Positions 56,064-64,000 of a stretch of DNA of 64,000 nucleotides are shown in pieces; positions within the stretch are counted from its first letter, which is position 1, and each line of letters begins with the position of its first letter. Origin of the DNA: Geodermatophilus marinus (GTDB lineage: Bacteria; Actinomycetota; Actinomycetes; Mycobacteriales; Geodermatophilaceae); NCBI RefSeq assembly GCF_003428645.1, contig NZ_QVQH01000005.1, positions 1 through 64,000 of the forward strand, in the 5' to 3' direction. A program made the position numbers and the translations under genes. Below the pieces are notes generated by a model. That model saw nothing but the letters and a program-made list of their open reading frames with translations, did no database searches and was not told the origin of the DNA.

Positions 56064-58126
56064 GGTCGCTCCTCCCTGCTACCGGTGGGGTCGCCCAGGG
56101 TCAGCACGGCGTCGAGCGCGAGCAGCCCGCGGGCGGTCACGCGCAGCGGGTTGATCTCCACGTCCTCGACCTCGGGGTGGGTGGCCAGCAGGTCCCCGAG
56201 GGCGGCCAGGACGCGGCCGAGCGCGGCGCGGTCGGCGACCGGGCCGCCGCGGAAGCCGTCGAGCAGCACCCGGCCGCCGAGCTCGTCGGCGAGCGCCCCG
56301 GCCTCCTCGACACCCAGCGGCGCCGGCGCGACCGCCACGTCGGCGAGGGCCTCGGCCACCACGCCGCCGAGCCCGAGCAGGACGACCGGCCCGAAGACCG
56401 GGTCGCGGGAGGCCCCGACGACGAGGTCGACCCCGGAGGGCGCCATCGACTCGACGAGGAAACGCTCGGCTCCGATCCCCGCCAGGGCGTCGAGGGCGGC
56501 GTCGAGCCCGGCGGCGTCCCGGATGCCGAGGTGCACGCCGCCGACGTCGGACTTGTGGGTCACCGTGGGGTCGAGCAGCTTCACCGCGACCGGCCCGGGC
56601 AGCTCGGCGAGGGCGCGGTGCGCGCCCGCCCGGTCGGCGCAGGCCCGCCGGGGTGGCGTGGGCACCCCGAGCCGGCCGAGGAGGGTCTTGGCCTCGTCCT
56701 CGTCGAGGGCGCGATGGGGGACGGTTGCCTGCACCGGCGGGCGCGGAGCCGCGGTCGCCGCGCGACCCCGGGCGCGGGCGTCCTCGACGAGGGCCGCGAC
56801 CGCGACGGTCAAGGCGGTCGGTCCGCCGAGGGCGGGCACGCCGAGCTTGCGCAGCGCCTGGCGCTGCGGTGCCACCTGCTCGGCCGGGCCGCCCAGGCCG
56901 ACGACGACCGGTCCGGCGCCGTCGGCGAGGGCGCTTTCCACGGCCGCCGGGAGGTCGAGCGCGTCGGGCTCGGAGAGGGCGTAGACGCTGACCAGGTCGA
57001 CCCCCGGGTCCGCGGCGACGGTGGCCATCACCCGGCCGAAGCCGGGGCCGGGGCGGCCGGTGTCCACGGGGTTGGCCTGGTAGGTCAGCGGCGGCAGCAG
57101 CTCGCGCACCGCGGCCTGCGTGGTGTCGGCCAGCGGCGGGACCGCGACGCCGCGGCCGCGCAGCCCGTCGACGTGCAGCAGGGCGGGCCCGGCCTGGGCG
57201 GTGACCACCCCGACCCCGGGGGCGGGAACCGGCGGCAGCCGCAGCGCCGACAGCGCGGTGACCGCGTCGACCAGCTCGCGCTCGTCGTCGACCAGTACCG
57301 CGCCGGCCGCCCGGAGCGAGGCCCGGGTGGTGCGCCAGGACGTGACCAGGGCGCCGGTGTGCGAGCGGGCGAACTCGGCGACGTCGGTGCGCCCGACGAC
57401 GAGCGCGGCGACCGGGACCCGCGCGGTCAGGGTCCGCACCGCGGCGGTCAGCGCCGCGCCGTCGGCAACCGTCTCCACGTGCAGGGTCACGGCCCGGGTG
57501 GTCCCGTCCCCGGACAGGTGGGCCAGAACGTCGGCGGCGGTGACGTCGACGGCGTTGCCCAGGCCCACGGCGAGCGAGACCCCGACGTCGGCCTCGGCGA
57601 GCAGGAAGGCCAGCGCGTGGTTGACCCCGCCGCTGGCCGCGACCACCGCCGCCGGGCCGGCGGGCACCGCGCCCGCCCCGGGCACGAAGCTGGCGGTCAG
57701 GCCGCGGGCGGGGACGAGGAAGCCGGAGGTGTTCGGGCCCAGCAGCGCGATGCCGCCGTCCCGGGCCGCTGCCGCCAGGTCCTGCTGGTGGCCCGCTCCC
57801 GGGCCCCCGGCCTCGGCGTAGCCGCCGGAGCAGACCAGGGCGGCGCGCACGCCGGCCCGCGCCGCGTCGGCCACGGCCGGCGCGGACACCGCGGCCGGCA
57901 CGCAGAGCACCGCCAGGTCGATCGGGTCCGGGGAGGCCGCCGCGGCGTCGGCGACGGTGGCGTACCGGCCGGCCGCCGGGTCCACGTCGCGGGGGTTGAC
58001 CCCCACCACGCTGCCGGTGAAGCGGCCCAGGGAGCGGGCCATGACCGCGCCGAGCTTGGCCGGGTCGCGCGAGGCCCCGACGACCGCGATCCCGCGGGGG
58101 GCGAACAGCGGGTCCAGACGGCTCAC
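56060..58126 (-). CDS. Acyl-CoA synthetase of the NDP-forming/ATP-grasp type (SdgB-like)
   Basis: From GTG 58126 the protein has 688 residues. The N-terminal half is a CoA-binding plus succinyl-CoA-ligase-like region (LFAPRGIAVVGASRDPAKLG, LLGPNTSGFLVPARGLTASF, VAASGGVNHALAFLLAEADV). The C-terminal ~230 residues are an ATP-grasp domain (LLGRLGVPTPPRRACADRAG, VAVKLLDPTVTHKSDVGGVH LG, VEDVEINPLRVTARGLLALD). The usual phospho-His position reads AASGGVNHAL here. In Streptomyces WA46 SdgB acts with SdgA to make salicylyl-CoA. Here it lies between the SdgA-like and SdgC-like genes with 4-nt overlaps on both sides. Confidence 0.88.
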   Translation of the reverse strand: MSRLDPLFAPRGIAVVGASRDPAKLGAVMARSLGRFTGSVVGVNPRDVDPAAGRYATVADAAAASPDPIDLAVLCVPAAVSAPAVADAARAGVRAALVCSGGYAEAGGPGAGHQQDLAAAARDGGIALLGPNTSGFLVPARGLTASFVPGAGAVPAGPAAVVAASGGVNHALAFLLAEADVGVSLAVGLGNAVDVTAADVLAHLSGDGTTRAVTLHVETVADGAALTAAVRTLTARVPVAALVVGRTDVAEFARSHTGALVTSWRTTRASLRAAGAVLVDDERELVDAVTALSALRLPPVPAPGVGVVTAQAGPALLHVDGLRGRGVAVPPLADTTQAAVRELLPPLTYQANPVDTGRPGPGFGRVMATVAADPGVDLVSVYALSEPDALDLPAAVESALADGAGPVVVGLGGPAEQVAPQRQALRKLGVPALGGPTALTVAVAALVEDARARGRAATAAPRPPVQATVPHRALDEDEAKTLLGRLGVPTPPRRACADRAGAHRALAELPGPVAVKLLDPTVTHKSDVGGVHLGIRDAAGLDAALDALAGIGAERFLVESMAPSGVDLVVGASRDPVFGPVVLLGLGGVVAEALADVAVAPAPLGVEEAGALADELGGRVLLDGFRGGPVADRAALGRVLAALGDLLATHPEVEDVEINPLRVTARGLLALDAVLTLGDPTGSREERP

Positions 58127-59715
58127 CGGCCCGCCTCCTCGGCGGGTGCGCTCACCAGGTCGGTGCGGCCGGACACCACGGCGGTCACGGCGACGTCCCG
58201 GGCGGAACCGGGGTCGACCTCCTCGACCAGCAGGCTCACCGCTCCGTGCTCGAGCCGGGCCGCCTCGCACAGCAGCCGGCGGGTGAGCGCCGTGCCGCCG
58301 CCGGCGGCGACGAGGGCGGTACCGGCGGCGACGCCCTTCGCGACGGCGTCGAGGGCGGCGAGCAGCCCGTCCTCGCGGTCGGGAGCAGCCACCTGCAGGC
58401 CCCAGGGGCTGCCGTCGTCGGCGGGCCCCGGCCGCAGGGGGAGCGGGCCGCCGGGCAGGTGGGCCGCCCCGTCGCCGACCACGACGACCCGCCCCGCCAG
58501 CCGCTGACCGGCGACCTCGAGGGGGCTGTCCAGCGGCTCGGCCCCGTGGACCGCGCGCCAGCGGTCGTGGACGCCGGCGACGAACGCGTCGTCGCGGCGG
58601 CGCAGCTTCGACTCGGTCAGGCTGCGGGTGAAGAAGTGGTAGGCGAACTGCCACGCCGGGAGGGTGTCGTGGGAGCGGCCGAAGTGCTCCCACCACGACA
58701 GGCTGGGACGCGCGGAGTCCTGGATCCTCGCGACCTGGGGCTGCCGGACCGTCTCGTAGGTCGCCAGGGCGGCGTCGACGTCGTCCCCGTGCTCGTCCAG
58801 GGCGGTCACCAGCGCGACGGCGTCCTCCATGGCCATCTTGGTGCCGGAGCCGACCGAGAAGTGGGCGGTGTGCGCGGCATCGCCGAGCAGCGCGACCGCG
58901 GTGCCGCCCACCCGGTGCCGCCAGCGGCGGGCCCGGCGGGTGCGGAAGTTGCCCCACCGCGAGTTGTTGACCAGCAGCGGGTGCCCGGCGATCTGCCCGG
59001 CGAAGAGGTCCTGCAGGTAGGCCTTCGTCCTCTCGTCGCTCGGGCCCGGAGGCTGGGTGACGTCGAACCCGTCGAGGCCGGCGGCGCGCCAGGAGTCCTC
59101 GTCGGTCTCGACGATGAACGTGCCGACGCCGGTGCCGATCGGGTAGCCGTGCACCGCGAAGACCCCGTGCGGCCCGCGTTCGTGGAGGAAGGTCAGACGC
59201 TCGAACGGGTACGTGGTGCCCAGCCAGACGAACTTGGCGGTCGCGGTCTCGGCCGAGGGCTCGAAGACGTCGGCGAACCGGTCCCGCAGGCGGGAGTGGG
59301 CGCCGTCGGCGGCGACGACCAGGTCGTAGCCGGCCGCCAGGAGTGCGTCGGGATCGACCTCGGTGGAGAAGCGGACCTCGACGCCGGCCTCGACGGCGCG
59401 CCGCTGCAGCAGGTGCAGCAGCGTCCTCCGCTCCACGGCGGCCATGCCGTTGCCGTGGCAGAGGAAGCGCTCACCGTGCAGCCGGACCTCGATGGGGTCC
59501 CAGTGCACGCCGTGCTCGGTGAGCGCGTCGCGGACGACCGGGTCGGCCGCGTGGATGCCCTCGAGCGCGGCGTCGGAGAAGACCACGCCGAAGCCGAACG
59601 TGTCCTCGGCCCGGTTGCGCTCGAGGACGGTGACCTCACGATCTGGTCTGCCGGCTCTGGCCAGAGTGGCGGCGAACAGGCCCCCGGGGCCACCGCCCAC
59701 TACCGCGATGCGCAT
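58123..59715 (-). CDS. Salicylyl-CoA 5-hydroxylase (SdgC-like)
   Basis: I use ATG 59715 (MRIAVVGGGPGGLFAATLAR), since GGGGGG lies just upstream and the FAD motif begins at once; 24 bases further upstream another ATG is in frame. The 530-residue protein has an FAD monooxygenase domain with AADGAHSRLRDRFADVF and ALLGDAAHTAHFSVGSGTKM AMEDA, then a ~150-residue C-terminal extension (RVVVVGDGAAHLPGGPLPLR and LTRRLLCEAARLEHG). It resembles hydroxylases that act on CoA thioesters. The expected reaction converts salicylyl-CoA to gentisyl-CoA with NADH and O2. It is the first gene of the operon. Confidence 0.88.
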   Translation of the reverse strand: MRIAVVGGGPGGLFAATLARAGRPDREVTVLERNRAEDTFGFGVVFSDAALEGIHAADPVVRDALTEHGVHWDPIEVRLHGERFLCHGNGMAAVERRTLLHLLQRRAVEAGVEVRFSTEVDPDALLAAGYDLVVAADGAHSRLRDRFADVFEPSAETATAKFVWLGTTYPFERLTFLHERGPHGVFAVHGYPIGTGVGTFIVETDEDSWRAAGLDGFDVTQPPGPSDERTKAYLQDLFAGQIAGHPLLVNNSRWGNFRTRRARRWRHRVGGTAVALLGDAAHTAHFSVGSGTKMAMEDAVALVTALDEHGDDVDAALATYETVRQPQVARIQDSARPSLSWWEHFGRSHDTLPAWQFAYHFFTRSLTESKLRRRDDAFVAGVHDRWRAVHGAEPLDSPLEVAGQRLAGRVVVVGDGAAHLPGGPLPLRPGPADDGSPWGLQVAAPDREDGLLAALDAVAKGVAAGTALVAAGGGTALTRRLLCEAARLEHGAVSLLVEEVDPGSARDVAVTAVVSGRTDLVSAPAEEAGR

Positions 59716-59738
59716 CGTGCGCCCCCCTCGGGCCCTCA

Positions 59739-59777
59739 TGTGTCATGTGCGGCGTCGAGTAGCGCAACGTTGACACA
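59739..59777. promoter_or_regulatory. Inverted repeat in the salicylate promoter region
   Basis: TGTGTCA (59739-59745) and TGACACA (59771-59777) are perfect inverted 7-mers, 25 bp apart. They lie between the divergent sdgC-like and PaaX-type genes. Widely spaced inverted half-sites fit PaaX-family binding. Confidence 0.5.
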
Positions 59778-59869
59778 GAACGTCTCGCCGGGGCAACCTC
59801 CTGCCGGCACGGGTGCCGTCGCAGCGTGCTGGTCGGACGAACACCACGAGTGCGCGCCGAGGGAGCTGG

Positions 59870-60673
59870 ATGAAGCCGCGGTCCGTCGTCTTCGACCTGT
59901 TCGGGGACCACTTGCGCTACCACGGCGGCGCGGCGCGGACCCGGGCGCTGGTCGACCTGCTGGCGGTGTTCGACGTCGGGGAGCCGACCGCGCGCGTAGC
60001 CCTCGCGCGCATGCGGAAGGAGGGTTGGTTCGACACCCGTCGCGAGGGACGTCAGGCCGTGTACGCCCTGACGGACCGGGCCTGGCGGCTGCTGGACGAG
60101 GGGCGCACCAGGATCTTCGAGCGCGCCCACCCGCCGTGGGACGGGCAGTGGCGCATGGTCATCTACGCGGTCTCCGACCAGGACCGCGCCGAACGCGAGC
60201 GACTCCGGCGGACGCTGGCCTGGCTGGGCTTCGGGCCGCTGGCCACGGCGACGTGGGTGAGCCCGCACGAGCGGCTCGACGAGGTGGAGCGCGCGCTGCC
60301 GGGCACGTCGGCCCGGCTGGACCTCCTGACCTGCCGGTCCCGGAACCGGGCGACCGATCTCGACATGGTCGATCGGTGCTGGCACCTGACGGCGCTCGGC
60401 CGCGACTACCAGGACCTCATCTCCCGCCTGGAGGGGCTGCCCGCGCCGTCGGAACTGGCCACGATGCCCGGCCGCGAGGCGCTGCGGCTGCGCATCGAGC
60501 TGGTCGCCAGCTACCGGCACTTCCCGTTCCGCGACCCCGATCTGCCGGGAGAGCTGCTGCCGGAGGACTGGCCCGGTCCCCGCGCGCACGAACTCTTCGT
60601 GGCCGCCCACGAAGCGCTCGCGGAGCCGGCCGACGTCTTCGTGGCCACCGTGCTGGGGCGGCACGTGCCCTGA
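59870..60673 (+). CDS. PaaX-family transcriptional regulator
   Basis: ATG 59870 follows GGGAG. The 267-residue protein has a PaaX N-terminal winged helix (SVVFDLFGDHLRYHGGAART, RALVDLLAVFDVGEPTARVA, LARMRKEGWFDTRREGRQAV) and the PaaX central and C-terminal domains (DGQWRMVIYAVSDQDRAERE, RLRRTLAWLGFGPLATATWV, and ASYRHFPFRDPDLPGELLPE). PaaX repressors respond to aryl-CoA thioesters, classically phenylacetyl-CoA. Divergent position suggests control of the sdg-like operon with salicylyl-CoA as inducer, which fits the CoA-based route. Confidence 0.92.
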   Translation: MKPRSVVFDLFGDHLRYHGGAARTRALVDLLAVFDVGEPTARVALARMRKEGWFDTRREGRQAVYALTDRAWRLLDEGRTRIFERAHPPWDGQWRMVIYAVSDQDRAERERLRRTLAWLGFGPLATATWVSPHERLDEVERALPGTSARLDLLTCRSRNRATDLDMVDRCWHLTALGRDYQDLISRLEGLPAPSELATMPGREALRLRIELVASYRHFPFRDPDLPGELLPEDWPGPRAHELFVAAHEALAEPADVFVATVLGRHVP

Positions 60674-60701
60674 GCCCGCCGGCGGGTGCGGCGGCCCCCG
60701 G

Positions 60702-61091
60702 TCACCGCCCGCCGGCGGCACCTCCCTCCGGGCCGCGCCCGTCCCCGTCGCCGTCCCCCTGCTGGTCCGCGTCCTGGTCCTTCCCGAGCCGCACCCCGGG
60801 GGCCCGGGCGTCCATCCGCTCCAGGCGCTGGCGGATCGCCGCGACGTTGAGCGCGAGGTCCTCGAGCGCCTCGACGGCGCGCGTCCCGAGCGCGAAGGTG
60901 AGGTTCTCGCGCTGCCGCTCGGGGCTCGGCTCCCGCTCGGCCGGCGGGATCCGGGTGCGCCCGGAACCGCGCGTCGCCTGCGCCCACGGCTCGTCGCTGC
61001 CCTGGTCGCTGCCCTGGTCGCCGAGGAACTGGCGCAGCATCCGCTGCGCCAGCTCGAGGAACTCGCCCGGGTCGGGCCGGTCGCTGGCCAT
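60702..61091 (-). CDS. Hypothetical protein with a short helical core
   Basis: This 129-residue protein begins MASDRPDPGEFLELAQRMLR, has a Gln/Asp/Ser-rich low-complexity section (FLGDQGSDQGSDEPWAQA) and a helical core (LTFALGTRAVEALEDLALNV, AAIRQRLERMDARAP), and ends in an Asp/Gly-rich tail. No family is recognised. It lies between the PaaX gene, which converges with it, and the flavin hydroxylase gene upstream on the same strand, 149 bp away. The 149-bp gap shows no clear signal. Confidence 0.65.
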   Translation of the reverse strand: MASDRPDPGEFLELAQRMLRQFLGDQGSDQGSDEPWAQATRGSGRTRIPPAEREPSPERQRENLTFALGTRAVEALEDLALNVAAIRQRLERMDARAPGVRLGKDQDADQQGDGDGDGRGPEGGAAGGR

Positions 61092-61240
61092 CCGTCTCCT
61101 CCAGACCGTGTGCCGCTCGTCGCGCGGACCGGGGCCGGTCCGGGCCGATGCGACCAACGTACGACCACCGGCCGCTCCCGACAGCCTCAGGGACGCCCGG
61201 TGCCGCGAGCGCCGGGCTCCCGCGGCCACCCGGCGCCCGG

Positions 61241-63178
61241 CTACCGGGCGTCGAGGAGCACGCCGGACAGGAAGTCGGCCAGCTCGCGGTGCGCCTCCAG
61301 GGGCAGCACGGCGGCGACGTGCTGGTCCGGCCGGACCAGCACCGCGCAGCCCCGCTCCCGGTCGACGCCGCGCAGGTCGAAGACGTCCGCCCGCGGGTCG
61401 GCGCAGAACGCCTTCTCGTGGTCGACCAGGCCGAACCTGCCCTTGCGGGGCAGCAGCACCGCCGGCAGGGCCTCGACGGCGAGGTCGCGGTGGCCCTGCT
61501 GGAAGACGGCGCGGACGTCGATCACCGCGTCCGGGTCGGCGCCGGGCGGCGTGTGCCGCAGCAGCGGTGACCCCTCGGCGGCGAGCGCGTCGAGCAGCGC
61601 CCGGGCCCGGGAGCCCGCCGACGCCGGGTCGGCCCGGTCGGCGAGGACGTAGAGCCGCCAGGCGCCGTCGGCGCGGGCGGCGTGCCCGAGCTGGACCGGC
61701 CGGGCGTCGGCCAGCCGGACCACCGGGGCGGAGTGGAAGCGCATGCCCAGCGGGAAGCCCTCGGCGAGGTGCTGGTGGGTCGCGGGGCCGGTGATCATCG
61801 AGGGTGCGTACCGGGTGGCGACGCCGGCGGTGAAGCGGCCCTGCTGCACGAAGTACCGCTGGAACTCCGCGGGGTCGACCCCCTCGCCCTCCCCGGCGCC
61901 CTCCCCGGTGCCGTCGCCGTCCTTCGGTGGGGCGCTGAACATCCGGGCGAACTCGCGGTCGAAGTCGATGAGCTCCCGGGCGACCGCCTGCCGCTCCTCG
62001 GTGTAGGTGTGCAGCAGCTCCGGGCGGGCGGTGCCGCGCAGGACGGCGGCGAGCTTCCAGCCGAGGTTCCAGGCGTCGGCCATGGAGACGTTCATGCCCT
62101 GACCGGCCTTGGCGCTGTGCGTGTGGCAGGCGTCGCCGGCGATGAACACCCGCGGCAGGCGGGTGCCGGTCTCGGCGGCCGGCACGTCGTCGAACCGGTC
62201 GCAGAGCCGCTGGCCGATCTCGTACACCGACCACCAGCCGACGTCGCGCACGTCGATCGTGTAGGGGTGCAGGATCCGGTTGGCGACCGCGGCCAGCTTC
62301 TCGGGCGTGACGGTGCGCCGGTCGAGCAGCTCGCGGTCGTGCACCGCGTCCAGCTCGATGTAGAGCCGGACCAGGTACCCGCCCTCGCGCGGGATGATCA
62401 GCAGGTTGCCCTGGTTGGCCGAGTGGACGGCGCACTTGAGCCGGATGTCGGGGAAGTCGGTGACGGCCAGGACGTCCATCACGCCCCAGGAGGAGTTCAT
62501 CGGGTCGCCGACGAGCTCCCGGCCGATCGCCGTCCGGATGCTGCTGCGCGCGCCGTCGCAACCGACGACGTACCTCGCCCGGACGGTCGAGGTCCGGCCG
62601 GTCGGGTGGCCGCCCTCCAGGTGCTGCAGCGTGAGGGTGACCGGGTGGTCGGCGGCGTCGGGGTCGATGTCGACGGCGGTGGCGTGCAGGCCGTAGGAGG
62701 GGCGCAGCCGGCCGCCCGACCGCGCCATGTGCTCGCGCAGCCAGGCGAGCACCCGGGCCTGGTTGACGATGACGTGCGGGAACTCCGACAGGTCCTCCTC
62801 GGTGTCCCGGACGCGGCCGGTGCGGGTGATCCGGCTGCGGTCGTCCGGGTCGGGGCGCCAGAAGGCGACCTCGTTGACCCAGTAGGCCTCGTCGACCAGC
62901 CGGGTCGCCAGGCCGAACGCCTCGAACACCTCGACGGTGCGCACGGCGACGCCGTCGGCCTGGCCCACCTCCAGCGGCCCGTCCCGGCGGTCGACGACGA
63001 CCGTGCGGAGGTCGGGGAAGGCGGCCAGCTGCGCCGCCAGGACCAGGCCGGCCGGGCCGCAGCCGACGACCACGACGTCGGCCTCCTCGGGCAGGCCCTC
63101 GGGCCGCCCGGCGACGGCGGGGTGCGGCTCCTCGACCAGCGGGTCGCCGGTCCGGTATCCGTCCAGGTAGAACTGCAC
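61241..63178 (-). CDS. Flavin aromatic hydroxylase (3-hydroxybenzoate 4-monooxygenase / phenol 2-monooxygenase type)
   Basis: GTG 63178 gives 645 residues. It begins MQFYLDGYRTGDPLVEEPHP, then the FAD motif VVVVGCGPAGLVLAAQLAAF, the DG fingerprint YVVGCDGARSSIRTAIGREL, the GD motif VFIAGDACHTHSAKAGQGMN and the C-terminal thioredoxin-like domain found in phenol hydroxylase relatives (LVRPDQHVAAVLPLEAHREL). Length and motifs match MobA-like 3-hydroxybenzoate 4-hydroxylase and yeast-type phenol hydroxylase. The likely product is a catechol such as protocatechuate. A divergent IclR gene probably regulates it. No ring-cleavage gene for that product is in the window. Confidence 0.88.
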   Translation of the reverse strand: MQFYLDGYRTGDPLVEEPHPAVAGRPEGLPEEADVVVVGCGPAGLVLAAQLAAFPDLRTVVVDRRDGPLEVGQADGVAVRTVEVFEAFGLATRLVDEAYWVNEVAFWRPDPDDRSRITRTGRVRDTEEDLSEFPHVIVNQARVLAWLREHMARSGGRLRPSYGLHATAVDIDPDAADHPVTLTLQHLEGGHPTGRTSTVRARYVVGCDGARSSIRTAIGRELVGDPMNSSWGVMDVLAVTDFPDIRLKCAVHSANQGNLLIIPREGGYLVRLYIELDAVHDRELLDRRTVTPEKLAAVANRILHPYTIDVRDVGWWSVYEIGQRLCDRFDDVPAAETGTRLPRVFIAGDACHTHSAKAGQGMNVSMADAWNLGWKLAAVLRGTARPELLHTYTEERQAVARELIDFDREFARMFSAPPKDGDGTGEGAGEGEGVDPAEFQRYFVQQGRFTAGVATRYAPSMITGPATHQHLAEGFPLGMRFHSAPVVRLADARPVQLGHAARADGAWRLYVLADRADPASAGSRARALLDALAAEGSPLLRHTPPGADPDAVIDVRAVFQQGHRDLAVEALPAVLLPRKGRFGLVDHEKAFCADPRADVFDLRGVDRERGCAVLVRPDQHVAAVLPLEAHRELADFLSGVLLDAR

Positions 63179-63255
63179 GACTCGACTCCCTCGGCACGTC
63201 CGACGTCCTCCCGACGGTCCCGGACGTCCCGCACGGGGGGATAGCCTTTTCTGCT

Positions 63256-63993
63256 GTGAGGAACCGGCCGGCCTACGCGATCGGGTCGGTCGACTCCGCC
63301 CTGCTGCTGGCCACCCTGCTCCAGCAGGAGGGTCCACTCCGCGTGACCGACGCCGCCGCGCGCCTGGGGGTCTCGGTCTCCACGGCGCACCGGTTGCTGG
63401 GGATGCTCGTCCACCGCGACTTCGCCGAGCAGCTGCCCGACCGCCGGTACGGGCCCGGGCCGGTGCTGCGGCGGGGGGTGCTGCACCAGGCACCGGTCGC
63501 CCGGCTGCGCGAGGTGGCCCTGCCGCACCTGCGGGCGCTGGTCGAGGCGGTGGGGGAGACGGCCAACGTCGTGGTGCTCGCCGGCCCGGACGTGCGCTTC
63601 GTCGCGACGGTGGAGTGCGACCGGGTGCTGCGGGTCGGGGACCGCACCGGCCGGACGCTGCCGGCCCACCTGAGCTCGGCCGGCAAGGCGGTGCTGGCCA
63701 CGCTCGGGGGCGCGGAGCTCGCCCCGCTCCTCGCCCCGCTGGGGGAGGCCGGGGCGGCGCGGCTGGCACGGGAGCTGCGCACCGTCCGGCGCCGCGGGTT
63801 CGCGGTCAACGACCAGGGGACCGAGGAGGGGCTGACCGCGGTGGGTGTCGCCGTCCCGCCGGCCGGCGGCATCGGCGGTGCCGCCCTGTCGGTGGCCGCG
63901 CCCACGGTGCGCTGCTCGGCGGACCGGTGGCCGGGCTGGGCCACCCACCTCACCGCCGCGGCCGCGGCGATCGCCCGGGACCTGGGCGCCTGA
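63256..63993 (+). CDS. IclR-family transcriptional regulator
   Basis: This 245-residue protein has the IclR winged helix (GSVDSALLLATLLQQEGPLR, VTDAAARLGVSVSTAHRLLG, MLVHRDFAEQLPDRRYGPGP) and effector domain (LPAHLSSAGKAVLATLGGAE, FAVNDQGTEEGLTAVGVAVP). It is divergent from the flavin hydroxylase across 77 bp, so the two promoters must overlap, and it is the obvious regulator of that gene. IclR proteins in such positions are usually activators or repressors responding to the aromatic substrate. It ends 8 bp before the end of the window. Confidence 0.9.
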   Translation: MRNRPAYAIGSVDSALLLATLLQQEGPLRVTDAAARLGVSVSTAHRLLGMLVHRDFAEQLPDRRYGPGPVLRRGVLHQAPVARLREVALPHLRALVEAVGETANVVVLAGPDVRFVATVECDRVLRVGDRTGRTLPAHLSSAGKAVLATLGGAELAPLLAPLGEAGAARLARELRTVRRRGFAVNDQGTEEGLTAVGVAVPPAGGIGGAALSVAAPTVRCSADRWPGWATHLTAAAAAIARDLGA

Positions 63994-64000
63994 CCGTCAG

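Overview
The window reads as chromosomal DNA of a high-GC actinobacterium. The lineage markers are a mycothiol-type formaldehyde dehydrogenase, a Rieske-type betaine demethylase, a heterotetrameric sarcosine oxidase, furA-katG, many GTG starts and many 4-nt stop/start overlaps. Gene content and base composition suggest the Geodermatophilaceae (Blastococcus, Geodermatophilus, Modestobacter group); this is inference, not a database result.

1-5.6 kb is mobile-element debris. It holds a truncated tyrosine integrase open to the window edge, a tRNA-3'-end-like att site, a second integrase whose nucleophile position reads His instead of Tyr, a frameshifted VapC with its antitoxin, an intact RelE/Phd pair, a second att copy followed by a 3' integrase remnant, and relics of a RelE gene and of a chromosomal gene. 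A 127-bp repeat occurs in inverted orientation at 1-127 and 3359-3485.

5.6-20 kb holds envelope and storage genes: membrane proteins, a Thr-rich lipoprotein, an AMIN-like/peptidoglycan-binding protein, a DivIVA-like coiled coil, a PHA synthase and a PspC protein. It then holds a striking group of cytoplasmic-looking metallopeptidases without signal peptides: a metzincin, a HAD-M28 fusion and a leishmanolysin-like M8 protein. Five promoter regions here carry the same element, three GTGACG-type hexamers spaced exactly 11 bp apart. This element ties five otherwise unrelated transcription units into one candidate regulon and is my best candidate for an undescribed system.

20-41 kb is a nearly complete glycine betaine catabolic island: BCCT transporter, Rieske ferredoxin and reductase, IclR regulator, betaine demethylase, methylene-THF reductase-like protein, mycothiol formaldehyde dehydrogenase, glyA-soxBDAG, dimethylglycine oxidase, a shortened DHPS-like gene, FCD-GntR regulator, sdaA and purU. 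Together they would take betaine through dimethylglycine, sarcosine, glycine and serine to pyruvate, with formaldehyde and folate-bound one-carbon units handled by mycothiol and THF enzymes. Shared operator-like sequences link the IclR gene to the demethylase operon and the GntR gene to glyA/sox and sdaA.

41-53 kb holds an M23 lipoprotein, a TetR-controlled cluster (flavin monooxygenase, epimerase, acyl-CoA ligase, 2-hydroxyacid dehydrogenase), furA-katG, an NRDE protein and serA. 53-64 kb carries a salicylate-to-gentisate pathway through CoA thioesters (four overlapping genes resembling Streptomyces sdgABCD) with a divergent PaaX-type regulator, followed by a phenol/3-hydroxybenzoate-type flavin hydroxylase with a divergent IclR regulator.
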